A stretch of 64,000 nucleotides of DNA. Origin: Streptomyces bikiniensis. GTDB lineage: Bacteria > Actinomycetota > Actinomycetes > Streptomycetales > Streptomycetaceae. The notes beneath the pieces were generated by a model. The model saw only the letters and a program-made list of their open reading frames with translations, did not search any database and had not been told where the DNA came from. The stretch lies in the NCBI GenBank assembly GCA_000716465.1, contig JNWL01000027.1:1-64000 (forward strand), written 5' to 3'. Shown here piece by piece: positions 24,840 through 33,113 of this stretch (position 1 is its first letter; each line of letters starts with the position of its first letter). A program made the translations under genes and the position numbers.

Positions 24840-26174
24840 CTACGCGGACTTCAGGTAGTGGTCGAGCACCCGGACGCCGAAGTGGAGGGCGTCCACGGGG
24901 ACCCGCTCGTCGACGCCGTGGAAGAGCGCGGCGTAGTCGAGGCCCGGGGGCAGCTTCAGCGGCGAGAAGCCGTAGCCGGTGATGCCGAGCCGGGAGAACT
25001 GCTTGGCGTCGGTGCCGCCGGACATGGTGAACGGCACGACGCGCCCGTCCGGGTCGAAGCGCTCGACGGCGGCCCGCAGCCTGGCGAAGGTCGGGGAGTC
25101 GACGGGGGCCTCCAGGGGCACCTCGCGGTGGTGGAACTCCCACTCCACGTCCGGCCCGGTGAGCCGGTCCATCGTCTCGGCGAACTCCTCCTCGGCGCCC
25201 GGCAGCATCCGCCCGTCCACGTACGCGACGGCGGTGCCCGGGATGACGTTGACCTTGTAACCGGCCTCCATCATGGTCGGGTTGGCGCTGTTGCGGACGG
25301 TGGGCGCGACGAGGGCGGCGGCGGGGCCGAGCTTGTCGAGGAGGAGGTCCGTGTCGAAGTCGGGGGCGTGGGTGTCGATCTCGATCCCGTACAGCGCGGC
25401 CAGTTCGGTGAGGGCGGCGCGGACGGTGGTGGTGAGCCGGACCGGCCAGGTGTGGGCGCCGATCCGGGCGACGGCGGCGGCGAGGCGGGTGACGGCGTTG
25501 GCCGTGTTCACCTTGGAGCCGTGGCCGGCGCGGCCGTGGGCGGTGAGCTTGAGCCAGGCGGTGCCCCGCTCCCCCGCCGCGATCGGGTAGAGGGTGGTGC
25601 CGGGCTCCGGGTGGAAGCTGAACGCCCCGGACTCGCTGATGCCCTCCGTACAGCCCTCGAAGAGTCCCGCGTGCCGGTCGGCGAGGAAGCCGGAGCCGTC
25701 GGCGGCGCTGTCCTCCTCGTCGGCGGTGTAGGCGAGGACGACGTCCCGGCGCGGCCGGACGCCCTGGCGGGCCCAGGAGCGGACGACGGCCAGGACCATC
25801 GCGTCCATGTTCTTCATGTCGACGGCGCCGCGCCCCCACACGAGGCCGTCGCGGACCTCGCCGGAGAAGGGGTGGACGCTCCACTCGGCGGGGTCGGCGG
25901 GCACCACGTCCAGGTGGCCGTGGATCAGGAGCGCGGGGGCCGCGGGGTCGGTGCCGGGGATGCGCGCCACGACGTTGGTGCGGCCGGTGGTCCGCTCCAG
26001 GAGGGCGGGCTCGATCCCGGCGGCGGCGAGCCGCTCGGCGACGTACTCGGCGGCGGGGCGCTCGCGGCAGTCGCCGCCGCCCCGGTTGGTGGTGTCGATG
26101 CGGATGAGCTCGGAGGTGAAGGTGACCACCTCGTCGAGCGCCGTCGCGTCCGGTTCCCGGACCTCCTCAGCCAT
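24840..26174 (-). CDS. M20/M25/M40 family zinc peptidase
   Basis: A 444-residue metallo-hydrolase. The zinc ligands are in LLIHGHLDVVP (H-x-D), GRGAVDMKN (bridging Asp) and TADEEDSAADG (Glu-Glu, with the catalytic base). The lid or dimerisation domain starts at about 195 with AHGRAGHGSK, and the final His is in ALFHGVDER. It acts as a dipeptidase, aminopeptidase or N-acyl-amino-acid deacylase; the exact substrate is not readable. Its start overlaps the end of the M55 gene by 8 bases, which puts both in one transcript with the S9 and S66 peptidases downstream. Confidence 0.9.
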   Translation of the reverse strand: MAEEVREPDATALDEVVTFTSELIRIDTTNRGGGDCRERPAAEYVAERLAAAGIEPALLERTTGRTNVVARIPGTDPAAPALLIHGHLDVVPADPAEWSVHPFSGEVRDGLVWGRGAVDMKNMDAMVLAVVRSWARQGVRPRRDVVLAYTADEEDSAADGSGFLADRHAGLFEGCTEGISESGAFSFHPEPGTTLYPIAAGERGTAWLKLTAHGRAGHGSKVNTANAVTRLAAAVARIGAHTWPVRLTTTVRAALTELAALYGIEIDTHAPDFDTDLLLDKLGPAAALVAPTVRNSANPTMMEAGYKVNVIPGTAVAYVDGRMLPGAEEEFAETMDRLTGPDVEWEFHHREVPLEAPVDSPTFARLRAAVERFDPDGRVVPFTMSGGTDAKQFSRLGITGYGFSPLKLPPGLDYAALFHGVDERVPVDALHFGVRVLDHYLKSA

Positions 26175-27000
26175 ACTGCTCCTCCACCGCGGCGGAGACG
26201 ATGGTCGTGACCGCCTTGAACGTACGGATTGCCTCGTACATGGTGCCGCTCGTGTACGCGACGCGCCGCTCCCCGCTGCGCGCCACGCCGGGAACCACCG
26301 TGGCGGCGGCGCCCAGGTGCTCGGCGTCGAACTCGACCTCCACGGTGAAGGGGCCGCCCCGGACCGGTTCGTACCGCACGGCGAGCGCGGCGCCGGCCTT
26401 CGCCGCGGCCCGGATGTCGGCGGCGGTCCTGGCCGGGGGCCGGCACACCGCCGCGTACCGCGAGACGTGGTCCTTGACGGCGACCTTGGGGGCCTCGGGG
26501 GCGTAGCCGAGGGCGTCCTCGCAGGTCAGGTCGTCGCCGGTGACGAGGACGACGGGGACGCCGTACTCCGCGACCACATGGGCGTTGAGCAGGCCCTCGC
26601 TCGCCCGCTCGCCGTTGAGCCAGACGCCGGTGACGGAGTTGGCGAGGTAGGTGTGGGCGAGGACCCCCTCCGCGCCCGCGCCCGTGTGGTAGCCGATGAA
26701 GGCGACGCCGTCGACGTCGCCGTGCTGAACGCCCTCGACCATGGAGAGGGACTTGTGCCGGCCGGTGAGCATCTCGGCCCGCTCGTCCAGTCCCTCCAGG
26801 AGCAGGTTCCGCATGGTCCAGTGCGCCTCGTTGATCAGGACCTCGTCGGCGCCGCCGTCGAAGAACCCGAGCACCGCCGCGTTCACGTCGGACGTGAACA
26901 TCGCGCGGCACCGCTCCCACTGCGGCGTGCCGGGCAGCACGTCGGCGGGCCAGGTCACGCCGGTCGCGCCCTCCATGTCGGCGCTGATGAGGATCTTCAT
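26167..27000 (-). CDS. M55 D-aminopeptidase (DppA-like)
   Basis: A 277-residue zinc peptidase of the DppA family. It opens MKILISADMEGATGV (the metal-binding D-x-E motif) and continues with INEAHWTMRN, FIGYHTGAG (His ligands) and VTGDDLTCEDA. DppA homologues are decameric, self-compartmentalising enzymes that remove N-terminal D-amino acids such as D-Ala from D-Ala-D-Ala (family knowledge). It is the first gene of the minus-strand peptidase run M55-M20-S9-S66. The ATG at 27000 starts the conserved fold directly, although the frame is open further upstream. Confidence 0.9.
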   Translation of the reverse strand: MKILISADMEGATGVTWPADVLPGTPQWERCRAMFTSDVNAAVLGFFDGGADEVLINEAHWTMRNLLLEGLDERAEMLTGRHKSLSMVEGVQHGDVDGVAFIGYHTGAGAEGVLAHTYLANSVTGVWLNGERASEGLLNAHVVAEYGVPVVLVTGDDLTCEDALGYAPEAPKVAVKDHVSRYAAVCRPPARTAADIRAAAKAGAALAVRYEPVRGGPFTVEVEFDAEHLGAAATVVPGVARSGERRVAYTSGTMYEAIRTFKAVTTIVSAAVEEQYG

Positions 27001-27052
27001 GCCTGGCACCGTACGCGCCGCCCGGCAGCCGTACCACCCCTGTGGAAAACCA

Positions 27053-27072
27053 CCGTTGGAGTGGACCAATGG
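27053..27072. promoter_or_regulatory. Imperfect inverted repeat in the M55 / HTH-protein divergent region
   Basis: CCGTTGG at 27053-27059 and CCAATGG at 27066-27072 are inverted with one mismatch, separated by six bases. It lies about 55 bases upstream of the M55 gene start and 145 bases before the divergent gene at 27216, a fitting place for an operator of the peptidase operon. Confidence 0.35.
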
Positions 27073-27215
27073 CACGGACCGGGCGGCTGCAGGGGCAGCC
27101 CGGCGGGTTCCGGTCGACTCCTGGACGCCGTACCGCTGAAACGGGTGAAACTTCACCAAGGGGTGTGTATAGGCTGTCGGCCGCAGTTCCCGTACCCGAC
27201 CCTCGGAGAGCCCCG

Positions 27216-28442
27216 GTGACCATCGCCCTCACCCCGTCCGACACCACGCCCGCCGAGGCCGGACCCGCCGTCCCCGAGCCCGCCGTCCCCGGACCTGCCG
27301 AGGAGGCTCACGGGCCCGCCGAGGAGTCCGCCGGACCCGTCATGGCGGAGGAGCCCGAGTTCTGGGAGCCCTCGGCGCCGGAGTCCCGGGACGAGCCGGA
27401 CGTCGAGGGCCGGGGGGAGGACCCGGAGGAGGGCCCGGACCCCGGAGAGGTGGACCCCGTCGTCGTCCGTGACGCCCACGACTTCGGCGTCTACGCCCGT
27501 ACCGGCGGGTGGGCCTTCGCCCTCAAGGTGGCGCGGAGCGTCCGGCCCGGCGGCCAGGCCGCCGAGGGCGACGCCCGGCGGAAGGTCTCCGCGAAGGCGT
27601 TCGCGGAGCTCGCCGGGTGCTCGCCCGAGCGGGTCATGCGCCACTACAGGGCCTGGGACATGGCGGCCGACGACGGTCTGGTCCCGCAGTTCGAGGTGCT
27701 GGTCCCCGGCGAGGACGTCGAGCTGCCCGACGCGGACGTCTGGATCTCGTACTACTCCTCCCGCAACAGCGCGGGCTCGGTGCGCGGCCAGGCGATCAGC
27801 GCGGTGGCCGAGGCCGAGGGCATCCGGCCGACGAAGGCCCTGGAGGTCGCGGAGAACCCCACCGCGCTGCGGGCGGCGATCCTCGCCGACCCCGGGACGG
27901 CGGAGGCGGCGCGCGGCGCGCTGCTCGACCGGATGAAGGAGGACCCGGCCCTCCAGACGGAGATGGCCCGCGCGTTCGTGCGCACCGACGACCTGAAGAA
28001 GGCGGTGGCGAGCGAGTCGAAGGCGGCCGACCGCATCGGGTACGTGCGGCAGATCGTGGAGAAGGGACAGATCAGGACACCTGCCGGACAGACCGTGGAG
28101 GCGCCGCCCGAGCTGCGGGCGGAGGCCGAGCGGCACCTGTCGCTCCTCGACGAGCTGGACGACTCGGAGGAGGCCGGCGAGTGGGCCGGCGAGGCGTACG
28201 ACGCGGTCAGGGGCCTGGTCGCCAAGGCCGTCGAGGAGGACCCGGCGCTGCGGGTCCAGGAGCGGCGGACGAAGTTCTACAGCAGCCTGCAGAAGGCGAC
28301 GAAGGTCTTCGAGGAGCTGACCCTGGACGAGGTCCTGGAGGAGGAGGTCTTCGAGGACGACATGCTCCAGCGGCTCGAAGCCCTCCAGGAGGCGATCGGC
28401 TCCTGCATCAGCGCGCTGCGCAGGGCGTCGACCGCCTCCTGA
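27216..28442 (+). CDS. Uncharacterised actinobacterial protein with putative HTH and acidic ends
   Basis: A 408-residue soluble protein, not recognised. Residues about 1-85 are an acidic Pro/Glu-rich stretch, likely disordered. A helix-turn-helix-like segment follows (AKAFAELAGCSPERVMRHYR, about residues 127-146), then AISAVAEAEGIRPTKALEVAE, which looks like a second helical unit of ParB/KorB style. The C-terminal third (about 290-400) is charged and helical, probably coiled (VFEELTLDEVLEEEVF). The GTG at 27216 has a CGGAGAG site. It may be a nucleoid or partition-like DNA-binding protein, but that is inference. It is divergent from the peptidase operon. Confidence 0.7.
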   Translation: MTIALTPSDTTPAEAGPAVPEPAVPGPAEEAHGPAEESAGPVMAEEPEFWEPSAPESRDEPDVEGRGEDPEEGPDPGEVDPVVVRDAHDFGVYARTGGWAFALKVARSVRPGGQAAEGDARRKVSAKAFAELAGCSPERVMRHYRAWDMAADDGLVPQFEVLVPGEDVELPDADVWISYYSSRNSAGSVRGQAISAVAEAEGIRPTKALEVAENPTALRAAILADPGTAEAARGALLDRMKEDPALQTEMARAFVRTDDLKKAVASESKAADRIGYVRQIVEKGQIRTPAGQTVEAPPELRAEAERHLSLLDELDDSEEAGEWAGEAYDAVRGLVAKAVEEDPALRVQERRTKFYSSLQKATKVFEELTLDEVLEEEVFEDDMLQRLEALQEAIGSCISALRRASTAS

Positions 28443-28556
28443 TCCGCTCGCGGGAGTCCGCGGGAGGGAGTACCTCCGCCTCCTGATCCGCTCGCGGGAG
28501 TCCGCGGGAGGAATCGCCTCGCCTCCTGATCCCCTCGCGAAGGCCTCCGGAGGCCT
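28434..28556. repeat. 43-44-bp direct repeat (3 copies) spanning a stop codon, plus palindrome
   Basis: GCCTCCTGATCCGCTCGCGG recurs at 28434 and 28478 and, slightly altered, at 28521. The first copy contains the actual TGA (28440-28442) of the HTH-protein gene, so each later copy carries a duplicated stop. The end of the array is AGGCCTCCGGAGGCCT (28541-28556), a perfect 16-bp palindrome touching the stop of the convergent MFS gene and able to act as a terminator for both. Confidence 0.75.
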
Positions 28557-31051
28557 CAGTCCTGGTGGCCGAGCTGGAGGTCGCGTTCGGTGCGGCCTCC
28601 GCCGGCCACCTGGAGGACGGTGGCGACGGGCGGGTAGCCGGCGGCGATGACCGTGTACTCGCCGGAGGACAGGTCGATGAAGCGGAAGGTGCCGTCGGTC
28701 CCGGTGGTGAGGGTGTCGACCACGTTCCCGGCCGCGTCGAGCAGGGTGACCCGGGCGTCCTCCACCGGGCGCCCGCCGCCCGCCCTTACCGTCCCGCGCA
28801 GCACGGCGCCGCCGGCCAGTTCGATGTCCTGGCGGGTCTCGCGGGAGGCCTGGACGCTGACCGGGAGCGCGGCGGGCCGGAAGGCGGGGGCGCTGGCGGC
28901 GAGCGTGTACTCGCCCGCGACCAGTTCGGTGATGACGTACCCGCCCTCGCGTCCGCTGCGGGTGGAGGCGACGACCTCGCCGCGCACGTCGGTGAGGGTG
29001 ACGGCCGCGTCCCGCACGGGCGTGCCGTCGGCGGTGACGACGCTGCCCGCGAGCCGTCCGGCGCCGCCGAGGACGACGTCGAGCTCCACCGGGCGGTCCC
29101 CGACGGTGACGGAGACGGCCTGCGGCTGGTGTCCGCCGGCCGCCGCGATCAGGACGTACGCCCCGCCGCCGGGGACGCTCAGCGCGTACCGGCCGTCCTC
29201 GCCGCTCGCACCGCGGCCGATCTGGCGTCCCTGGACGTCGATGAGGGTGAGGGCGGCCCGGGGGACGCGGCTGCCGTCGTGGTGCTGGACGGTGCCGCAG
29301 ACCGGGAGCCCCGAGTGCGGCGGAGCGGCGGGTTCGGGGGCCGCGTGCCGGGCGTGCGGGACCGCGCGGGTGCCGTGGTCGGTGGCCTCGGTGGTGGGGG
29401 TGGGGTGGGACACCAGCGGTTTCTCCTTGAGGAAGAAGGCGAGGACGAGGCCGAGCACGAGGACCGGCACGAGGTAGAGGAAGATGCGCGGCATCGCGTC
29501 CGCGTACGCCTGCACGTACGCGTCGCGCAGGGCGGGCGGCAGGGTGCGCACCGTCTGCGGGGTGATCGACTCGGCCGGCGGGAGCGCGGCGGAGCCGCCC
29601 TGGGCCAGGACGCCGGCGAGGCGGTCGCCGAGGGCGTCGTCGAACCGGGAGGCGAAGAGGGTGCCGAAGACCGCGGCGCCGACGCTGCCGCCGATCTGGC
29701 GGAAGTAGGTGTGGGCGCTGGTGGCGGTGCCGAGGTCGGCGGGGCGCACGGAGTTCTGCACGGCGAGCACGAGCACCGGCATGACCAGGCCGATGCCGGT
29801 GCCGAGGACGGCCTGCCAGAGGCTGTGCTGGAGACGCGGGGTGTCGGCGTCCATGTGGGAGAGCAGCCACATGCCGAGGACGGAGAGGGCTCCGCCGGCC
29901 ACCGGATAGGCCTTGTAGCGGCCGGTGCGGCTGATGAGCCGGCCCGAGACGACGGAGGCGACGACGATGCCGCCCATCAGGGGCAGCATCAGCAGGCCGG
30001 ACTCGGTGGCGGTGGCGCCCTCGACCATCTGGAGGAAGCTGGGCAGGTAGCTGGCGGCACCGAAGAGCGCGATGCCGACGACGGCGCCGACGAGGGCGGT
30101 GACGGTGAAGACGGAGTCGCGGAAGAGCCGGAGCGGGATGAGGGGTTCGGGCGCGAAGTGCTCGACGACCAGGAAGAGCAGGGTGGTTCCGGCGGCGCCG
30201 CAGGCGAGGGCGAGGATCACCCGGGAGTCCCAGGCGTACTCGGTGCCGCCCCAGCTGGTGAGCAGGACCAGGCAGGTGGAGGCGGCGGCGAGGAGCAGGG
30301 CTCCGAGGACGTCGAAGCGGGCGCGTGCGGCGGGCTTGGGGAGCTTGAGGACGGTGGCGACGACGGCGAGGGTGACGAGCCCGAAGGGCACGTTGAAGTA
30401 GAAGCACCAGCGCCAGGAGACGTGGTCGGTGAAGAAGCCGCCGAGCAGCGGTCCGGCGACGGAGGCGAGGCCGAAGGCGGCGCCGATCGTGCCCATGTAC
30501 CGGCCGCGTTCCCGGGGCGGGACGATGTCGGCGATGATCGCCTGGACGCCGATCATGAGGCCGCCGGCGCCGATGCCCTGGATCGCGCGGAAGGCGATGA
30601 GCTGGTCCATCGTCCGGGACCAGCCGGCGAGGCCGGAGCCGACGACGAAGACGACGATGGCGAAGAGGAAGACGCCCTTGCGGCCGAGGAGGTCGCCGAG
30701 CTTGCCGTAGACCGGCAGGCCGATGGTGGAGGTCAGCAGGTAGGCGGTGATCGCCCAGGACATCCGGTCCAGGCCCTGGAGTTCGCCGACGATCTTCGGC
30801 AGGGCGGTGGCGACGATCATCTGCTCCAGGGCGGCGAGGAGCAGGGCGAGCATGAGGCCGAAGAAGACGAGCCGGACGCGGCGGGGGTCGAGGGCGTCCG
30901 GTCCGGGACCGGCTGCCGGCGTGGTCCCGGCGGGCGGGGCGGCCGGTGCCGTGCCCCCGCTGTCCCCCGTACCCCCGACACCGTCGACGCCCGCGGCGTC
31001 TGCGGCGTCCGCGGCGTTCTTGGTGTTCTTCACCACGGTGACCGCACCCAC
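28556..31051 (-). CDS. DHA2-type MFS exporter fused to carboxypeptidase-regulatory-like repeats
   Basis: An 831-residue fusion. Residues about 45-560 form a 14-helix drug:H+ antiporter of the DHA2/EmrB type, with the motif [12 protein letters not shown], the motif C region ([15 protein letters not shown]) and a helix-1 Asp/Glu motif ([15 protein letters not shown]). Residues about 600-831 hold three consecutive beta-sandwich repeats of the carboxypeptidase regulatory/CNA-B type ([49 protein letters not shown]), which resemble extracellular carbohydrate-binding or adhesion folds but here follow the last helix. The GTG at 31051 (VGAVTVVKN) is supported by GAGGGGAGC upstream. The substrate is unknown. 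MFS proteins rarely carry such a tail. Confidence 0.88.
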   Translation of the reverse strand: MGAVTVVKNTKNAADAADAAGVDGVGGTGDSGGTAPAAPPAGTTPAAGPGPDALDPRRVRLVFFGLMLALLLAALEQMIVATALPKIVGELQGLDRMSWAITAYLLTSTIGLPVYGKLGDLLGRKGVFLFAIVVFVVGSGLAGWSRTMDQLIAFRAIQGIGAGGLMIGVQAIIADIVPPRERGRYMGTIGAAFGLASVAGPLLGGFFTDHVSWRWCFYFNVPFGLVTLAVVATVLKLPKPAARARFDVLGALLLAAASTCLVLLTSWGGTEYAWDSRVILALACGAAGTTLLFLVVEHFAPEPLIPLRLFRDSVFTVTALVGAVVGIALFGAASYLPSFLQMVEGATATESGLLMLPLMGGIVVASVVSGRLISRTGRYKAYPVAGGALSVLGMWLLSHMDADTPRLQHSLWQAVLGTGIGLVMPVLVLAVQNSVRPADLGTATSAHTYFRQIGGSVGAAVFGTLFASRFDDALGDRLAGVLAQGGSAALPPAESITPQTVRTLPPALRDAYVQAYADAMPRIFLYLVPVLVLGLVLAFFLKEKPLVSHPTPTTEATDHGTRAVPHARHAAPEPAAPPHSGLPVCGTVQHHDGSRVPRAALTLIDVQGRQIGRGASGEDGRYALSVPGGGAYVLIAAAGGHQPQAVSVTVGDRPVELDVVLGGAGRLAGSVVTADGTPVRDAAVTLTDVRGEVVASTRSGREGGYVITELVAGEYTLAASAPAFRPAALPVSVQASRETRQDIELAGGAVLRGTVRAGGGRPVEDARVTLLDAAGNVVDTLTTGTDGTFRFIDLSSGEYTVIAAGYPPVATVLQVAGGGRTERDLQLGHQD

Positions 31052-31310
31052 GTGTCTGCTCCCCTCGTCACGGCGTCTGCGCCAGGCCATTCTTCGCATT
31101 GGGCGCGAAGGGGGAGCAAGTCGGGCGGTACGGGAGGTCGGTGGGGCCCGGGGCGGTGAACGGCCCCGGAGGGCGGCGCACTTGGGGCGCTCATCAGCGC
31201 GTTTACGAGAGGACCCGCGCCCCCTGCGCGCGCGGGCGCGGTCACGGGAGGCGCGGGCGATCCACTCGAATCGGTGAACGCTCCGGGCGTCGCCCCTCGG
31301 GCCCCGGGTC

Positions 31311-31766
31311 CTACTTCCCGGCCCCGGCCTCGACCTCGGCCGCGAGCCTGGCGAGGACGAGGTCGTGGATCCGGGCGAGCCCCTTGGGCGCGAAGGTCTT
31401 CTCGAAGAAGCCGCCGATGCCCCCGGCGCCGTTCCAGACGGTGGTGACGACCGCGCGGGACCTGCCCTCGCCGGCCGGGGTGACGGTCCAGGTGGTGACC
31501 ATGGAGGAGTTGCGGTCCTTCTCGACGAGCTGCCCGTCGGTGGGCTCGCTCACCTCCAGGAGGCAGTCGCGGACGCGCTTGCTGGTGGCCTGGAGCTTCC
31601 AGTGGACGAGGGTGCCCTCGCCGTCGCCGCCCTCGCGCACCTCGTACTCGCTGAAGTGCTCGGGGAGCAGCTTCGCGCGCGTGCCGCTGTAGTCGGCGAG
31701 GGCGTCGAACACCGTCTCGGCGTCCGCGGCGATGATCCGTTCCGTCGTGGCCTCGACCTGCGCCAT
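31311..31766 (-). CDS. SRPBCC (START-like) family protein
   Basis: A 151-residue single-domain protein beginning [20 protein letters not shown], the standard SRPBCC start (polyketide cyclase/dehydrase type). Later strands are [14 protein letters not shown] and [10 protein letters not shown], followed by the long C-terminal helix ([18 protein letters not shown]). The fold makes a hydrophobic pocket for a lipid or polyketide. There is no catalytic signature, and the actinobacterial members next to other genes are mostly unassigned. It has a strong GGAGGAAG ribosome site. It is divergent from the radical SAM gene, sharing the 148-base spacer with the SOS-box-like palindrome. Confidence 0.85.
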   Translation of the reverse strand: MAQVEATTERIIAADAETVFDALADYSGTRAKLLPEHFSEYEVREGGDGEGTLVHWKLQATSKRVRDCLLEVSEPTDGQLVEKDRNSSMVTTWTVTPAGEGRSRAVVTTVWNGAGGIGGFFEKTFAPKGLARIHDLVLARLAAEVEAGAGK

Positions 31767-31858
31767 TGACTTCCTCCAGCTCGTGGTTGCTCGGGGGGTG
31801 CGGGCCAAGCGAACCACGTGCGCCCCGGCGCGCGAAATCCGGGTTGCGGCGATCAAGG

Positions 31859-31870
31859 GAACAAGTGTTC
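31859..31870 (+). promoter_or_regulatory. SOS (LexA) box-like palindrome
   Basis: GAACAAGTGTTC is a perfect match to the actinobacterial LexA-box core GAAC-N4-GTTC. It ends 44 bases before the ATG of the radical SAM gene and abuts a TATTCT sequence (31871-31876) that could be its -10 box, the usual position for LexA repression. It is also 93 bases from the divergent SRPBCC start. Confidence 0.6.
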
Positions 31871-31914
31871 TATTCTGAGCGAACGGCCGGATCCGAGCGA
31901 TCGAGGAGGCGTCC

Positions 31915-32973
31915 ATGCGCTGGGACAACCTGGGCGAAAACCCCGCGAATCCCTCGACCCCCGCCGACCTCTCCCTGTTCGGTGCGGACGCGGTCGCCAC
32001 CCGGACCTTCGACACCCCCGAGTTCCGGGGCGTCACCTTCCACGAGGTGCGGGCCCGCTCGGTCCTGAACCGGGTGCCCGGCGCCTCCCGGATGCCGTTC
32101 GAATGGACGGTCAACCCCTATCGGGGTTGCACCCACGCGTGCGTGTACTGCTTCGCCCGCAAGTCCCACGCCTACCTCGACCTCGACACCGGTCTCGGTT
32201 TCGACTCCCAGATCGTCGTCAAGGTCAACGCCCCCGAACTGCTCGCCCGCCAGCTCGCCTCCGCCCGCTGGCAGGGCGCGCACATCGCCGTGGGCACCAA
32301 CGTCGACTGCTACCAGCGGGCGGAGGGACGGTACGGCCTGATGCCGGGCATCCTCACCGCCCTGCGGGACCGCGCCAACCCCTTCTCGATCCTCACCAAG
32401 GGCACCCTGATCCTGCGCGACCTGGAACTGCTCACCCAGGCGGCCCGGGTCACCGAGGTCGGCGTCTCCGTCTCCGTCGGCTTCACCGACCGCGAGCTGT
32501 GGCGCACGGTCGAACCCGGCGCCCCCTCCCCGCAGAGCCGCCTCGACACCGTTCGCGCGCTCGTCCGGAACGGCATCGAGTGCGGGGTCCTGATGGCCCC
32601 CGTGGTGCCCTTCCTGAGCGACCGGCCGGAGCAGCTGCGCGCGACGGTCCGCGCGGTGGCCGAGGCCGGGGCGAGCTCGGTCACCCCGCTCGTGCTGCAC
32701 CTGCGGCCGGGCGCCCGCGAGTGGTTCGCGGAGTGGCTGGGGCGCCACCACCCGGGCCTGGTGCGGCGGTACGAGCGGATGTACGCGGACGGGGCCTACG
32801 CGCCGACCTGGTACCAGCGCCGGATCACCCGTCAGGTGCACGAGTTCGCGACCGAGTTCGGCATCGGTCCGGCGGGGCGGGGCGGGACGCGCCGGACCGC
32901 CGCACCGGAGGAGCCGGAAGAGCCGGAGGAGCCGGACGCGGCGGCCGCTCCGGAGCAGCTCACCTTCCTCTGA
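31915..32973 (+). CDS. Rv2578c-type radical SAM protein
   Basis: A 352-residue radical SAM enzyme with the 4Fe-4S motif C-x3-C-x2-C as CTHACVYC (about residues 73-80) after NPYRG. The TIM-barrel core follows (ITRQVHEFATEFG at its end). Family relatives are annotated as Rv2578c-like or SplB-like proteins. SplB repairs spore photoproduct, so a DNA-repair role is inferred rather than shown. The last 40 residues are Glu/Pro/Ala-rich and likely disordered. The upstream LexA-box-like site argues for induction by DNA damage. I recall Rv2578c being listed among genes with mycobacterial SOS boxes, which should be verified. Confidence 0.87.
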   Translation: MRWDNLGENPANPSTPADLSLFGADAVATRTFDTPEFRGVTFHEVRARSVLNRVPGASRMPFEWTVNPYRGCTHACVYCFARKSHAYLDLDTGLGFDSQIVVKVNAPELLARQLASARWQGAHIAVGTNVDCYQRAEGRYGLMPGILTALRDRANPFSILTKGTLILRDLELLTQAARVTEVGVSVSVGFTDRELWRTVEPGAPSPQSRLDTVRALVRNGIECGVLMAPVVPFLSDRPEQLRATVRAVAEAGASSVTPLVLHLRPGAREWFAEWLGRHHPGLVRRYERMYADGAYAPTWYQRRITRQVHEFATEFGIGPAGRGGTRRTAAPEEPEEPEEPDAAAAPEQLTFL

Positions 32974-33113
32974 GCCCGCCGGAGCCCTCGCGGCCCCGAC
33001 GGCCGGGCGGATCATCGGACCGGCCCGTCTGACACGCCGTCCGATCCCCTCCTTTCGGGTCAACTCCGGGCGGAACGGGTCCCGCCGGGCCCCGTTCGAG
33101 GCACAAAGGCCCT

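Noticed and set aside
27153..30407. A 1084-codon open frame on the minus strand
   Set aside because: It crosses the HTH-protein gene and the MFS exporter in a shifted frame. Its translation is Arg/Pro/Gly-rich low complexity, and both overlapping genes have clear conserved domains.
28565..31159. An 864-codon open frame opposite the MFS exporter
   Set aside because: It is the antisense shadow of a strongly conserved transporter; the Gly/Asp/Val-rich translation has no domain.
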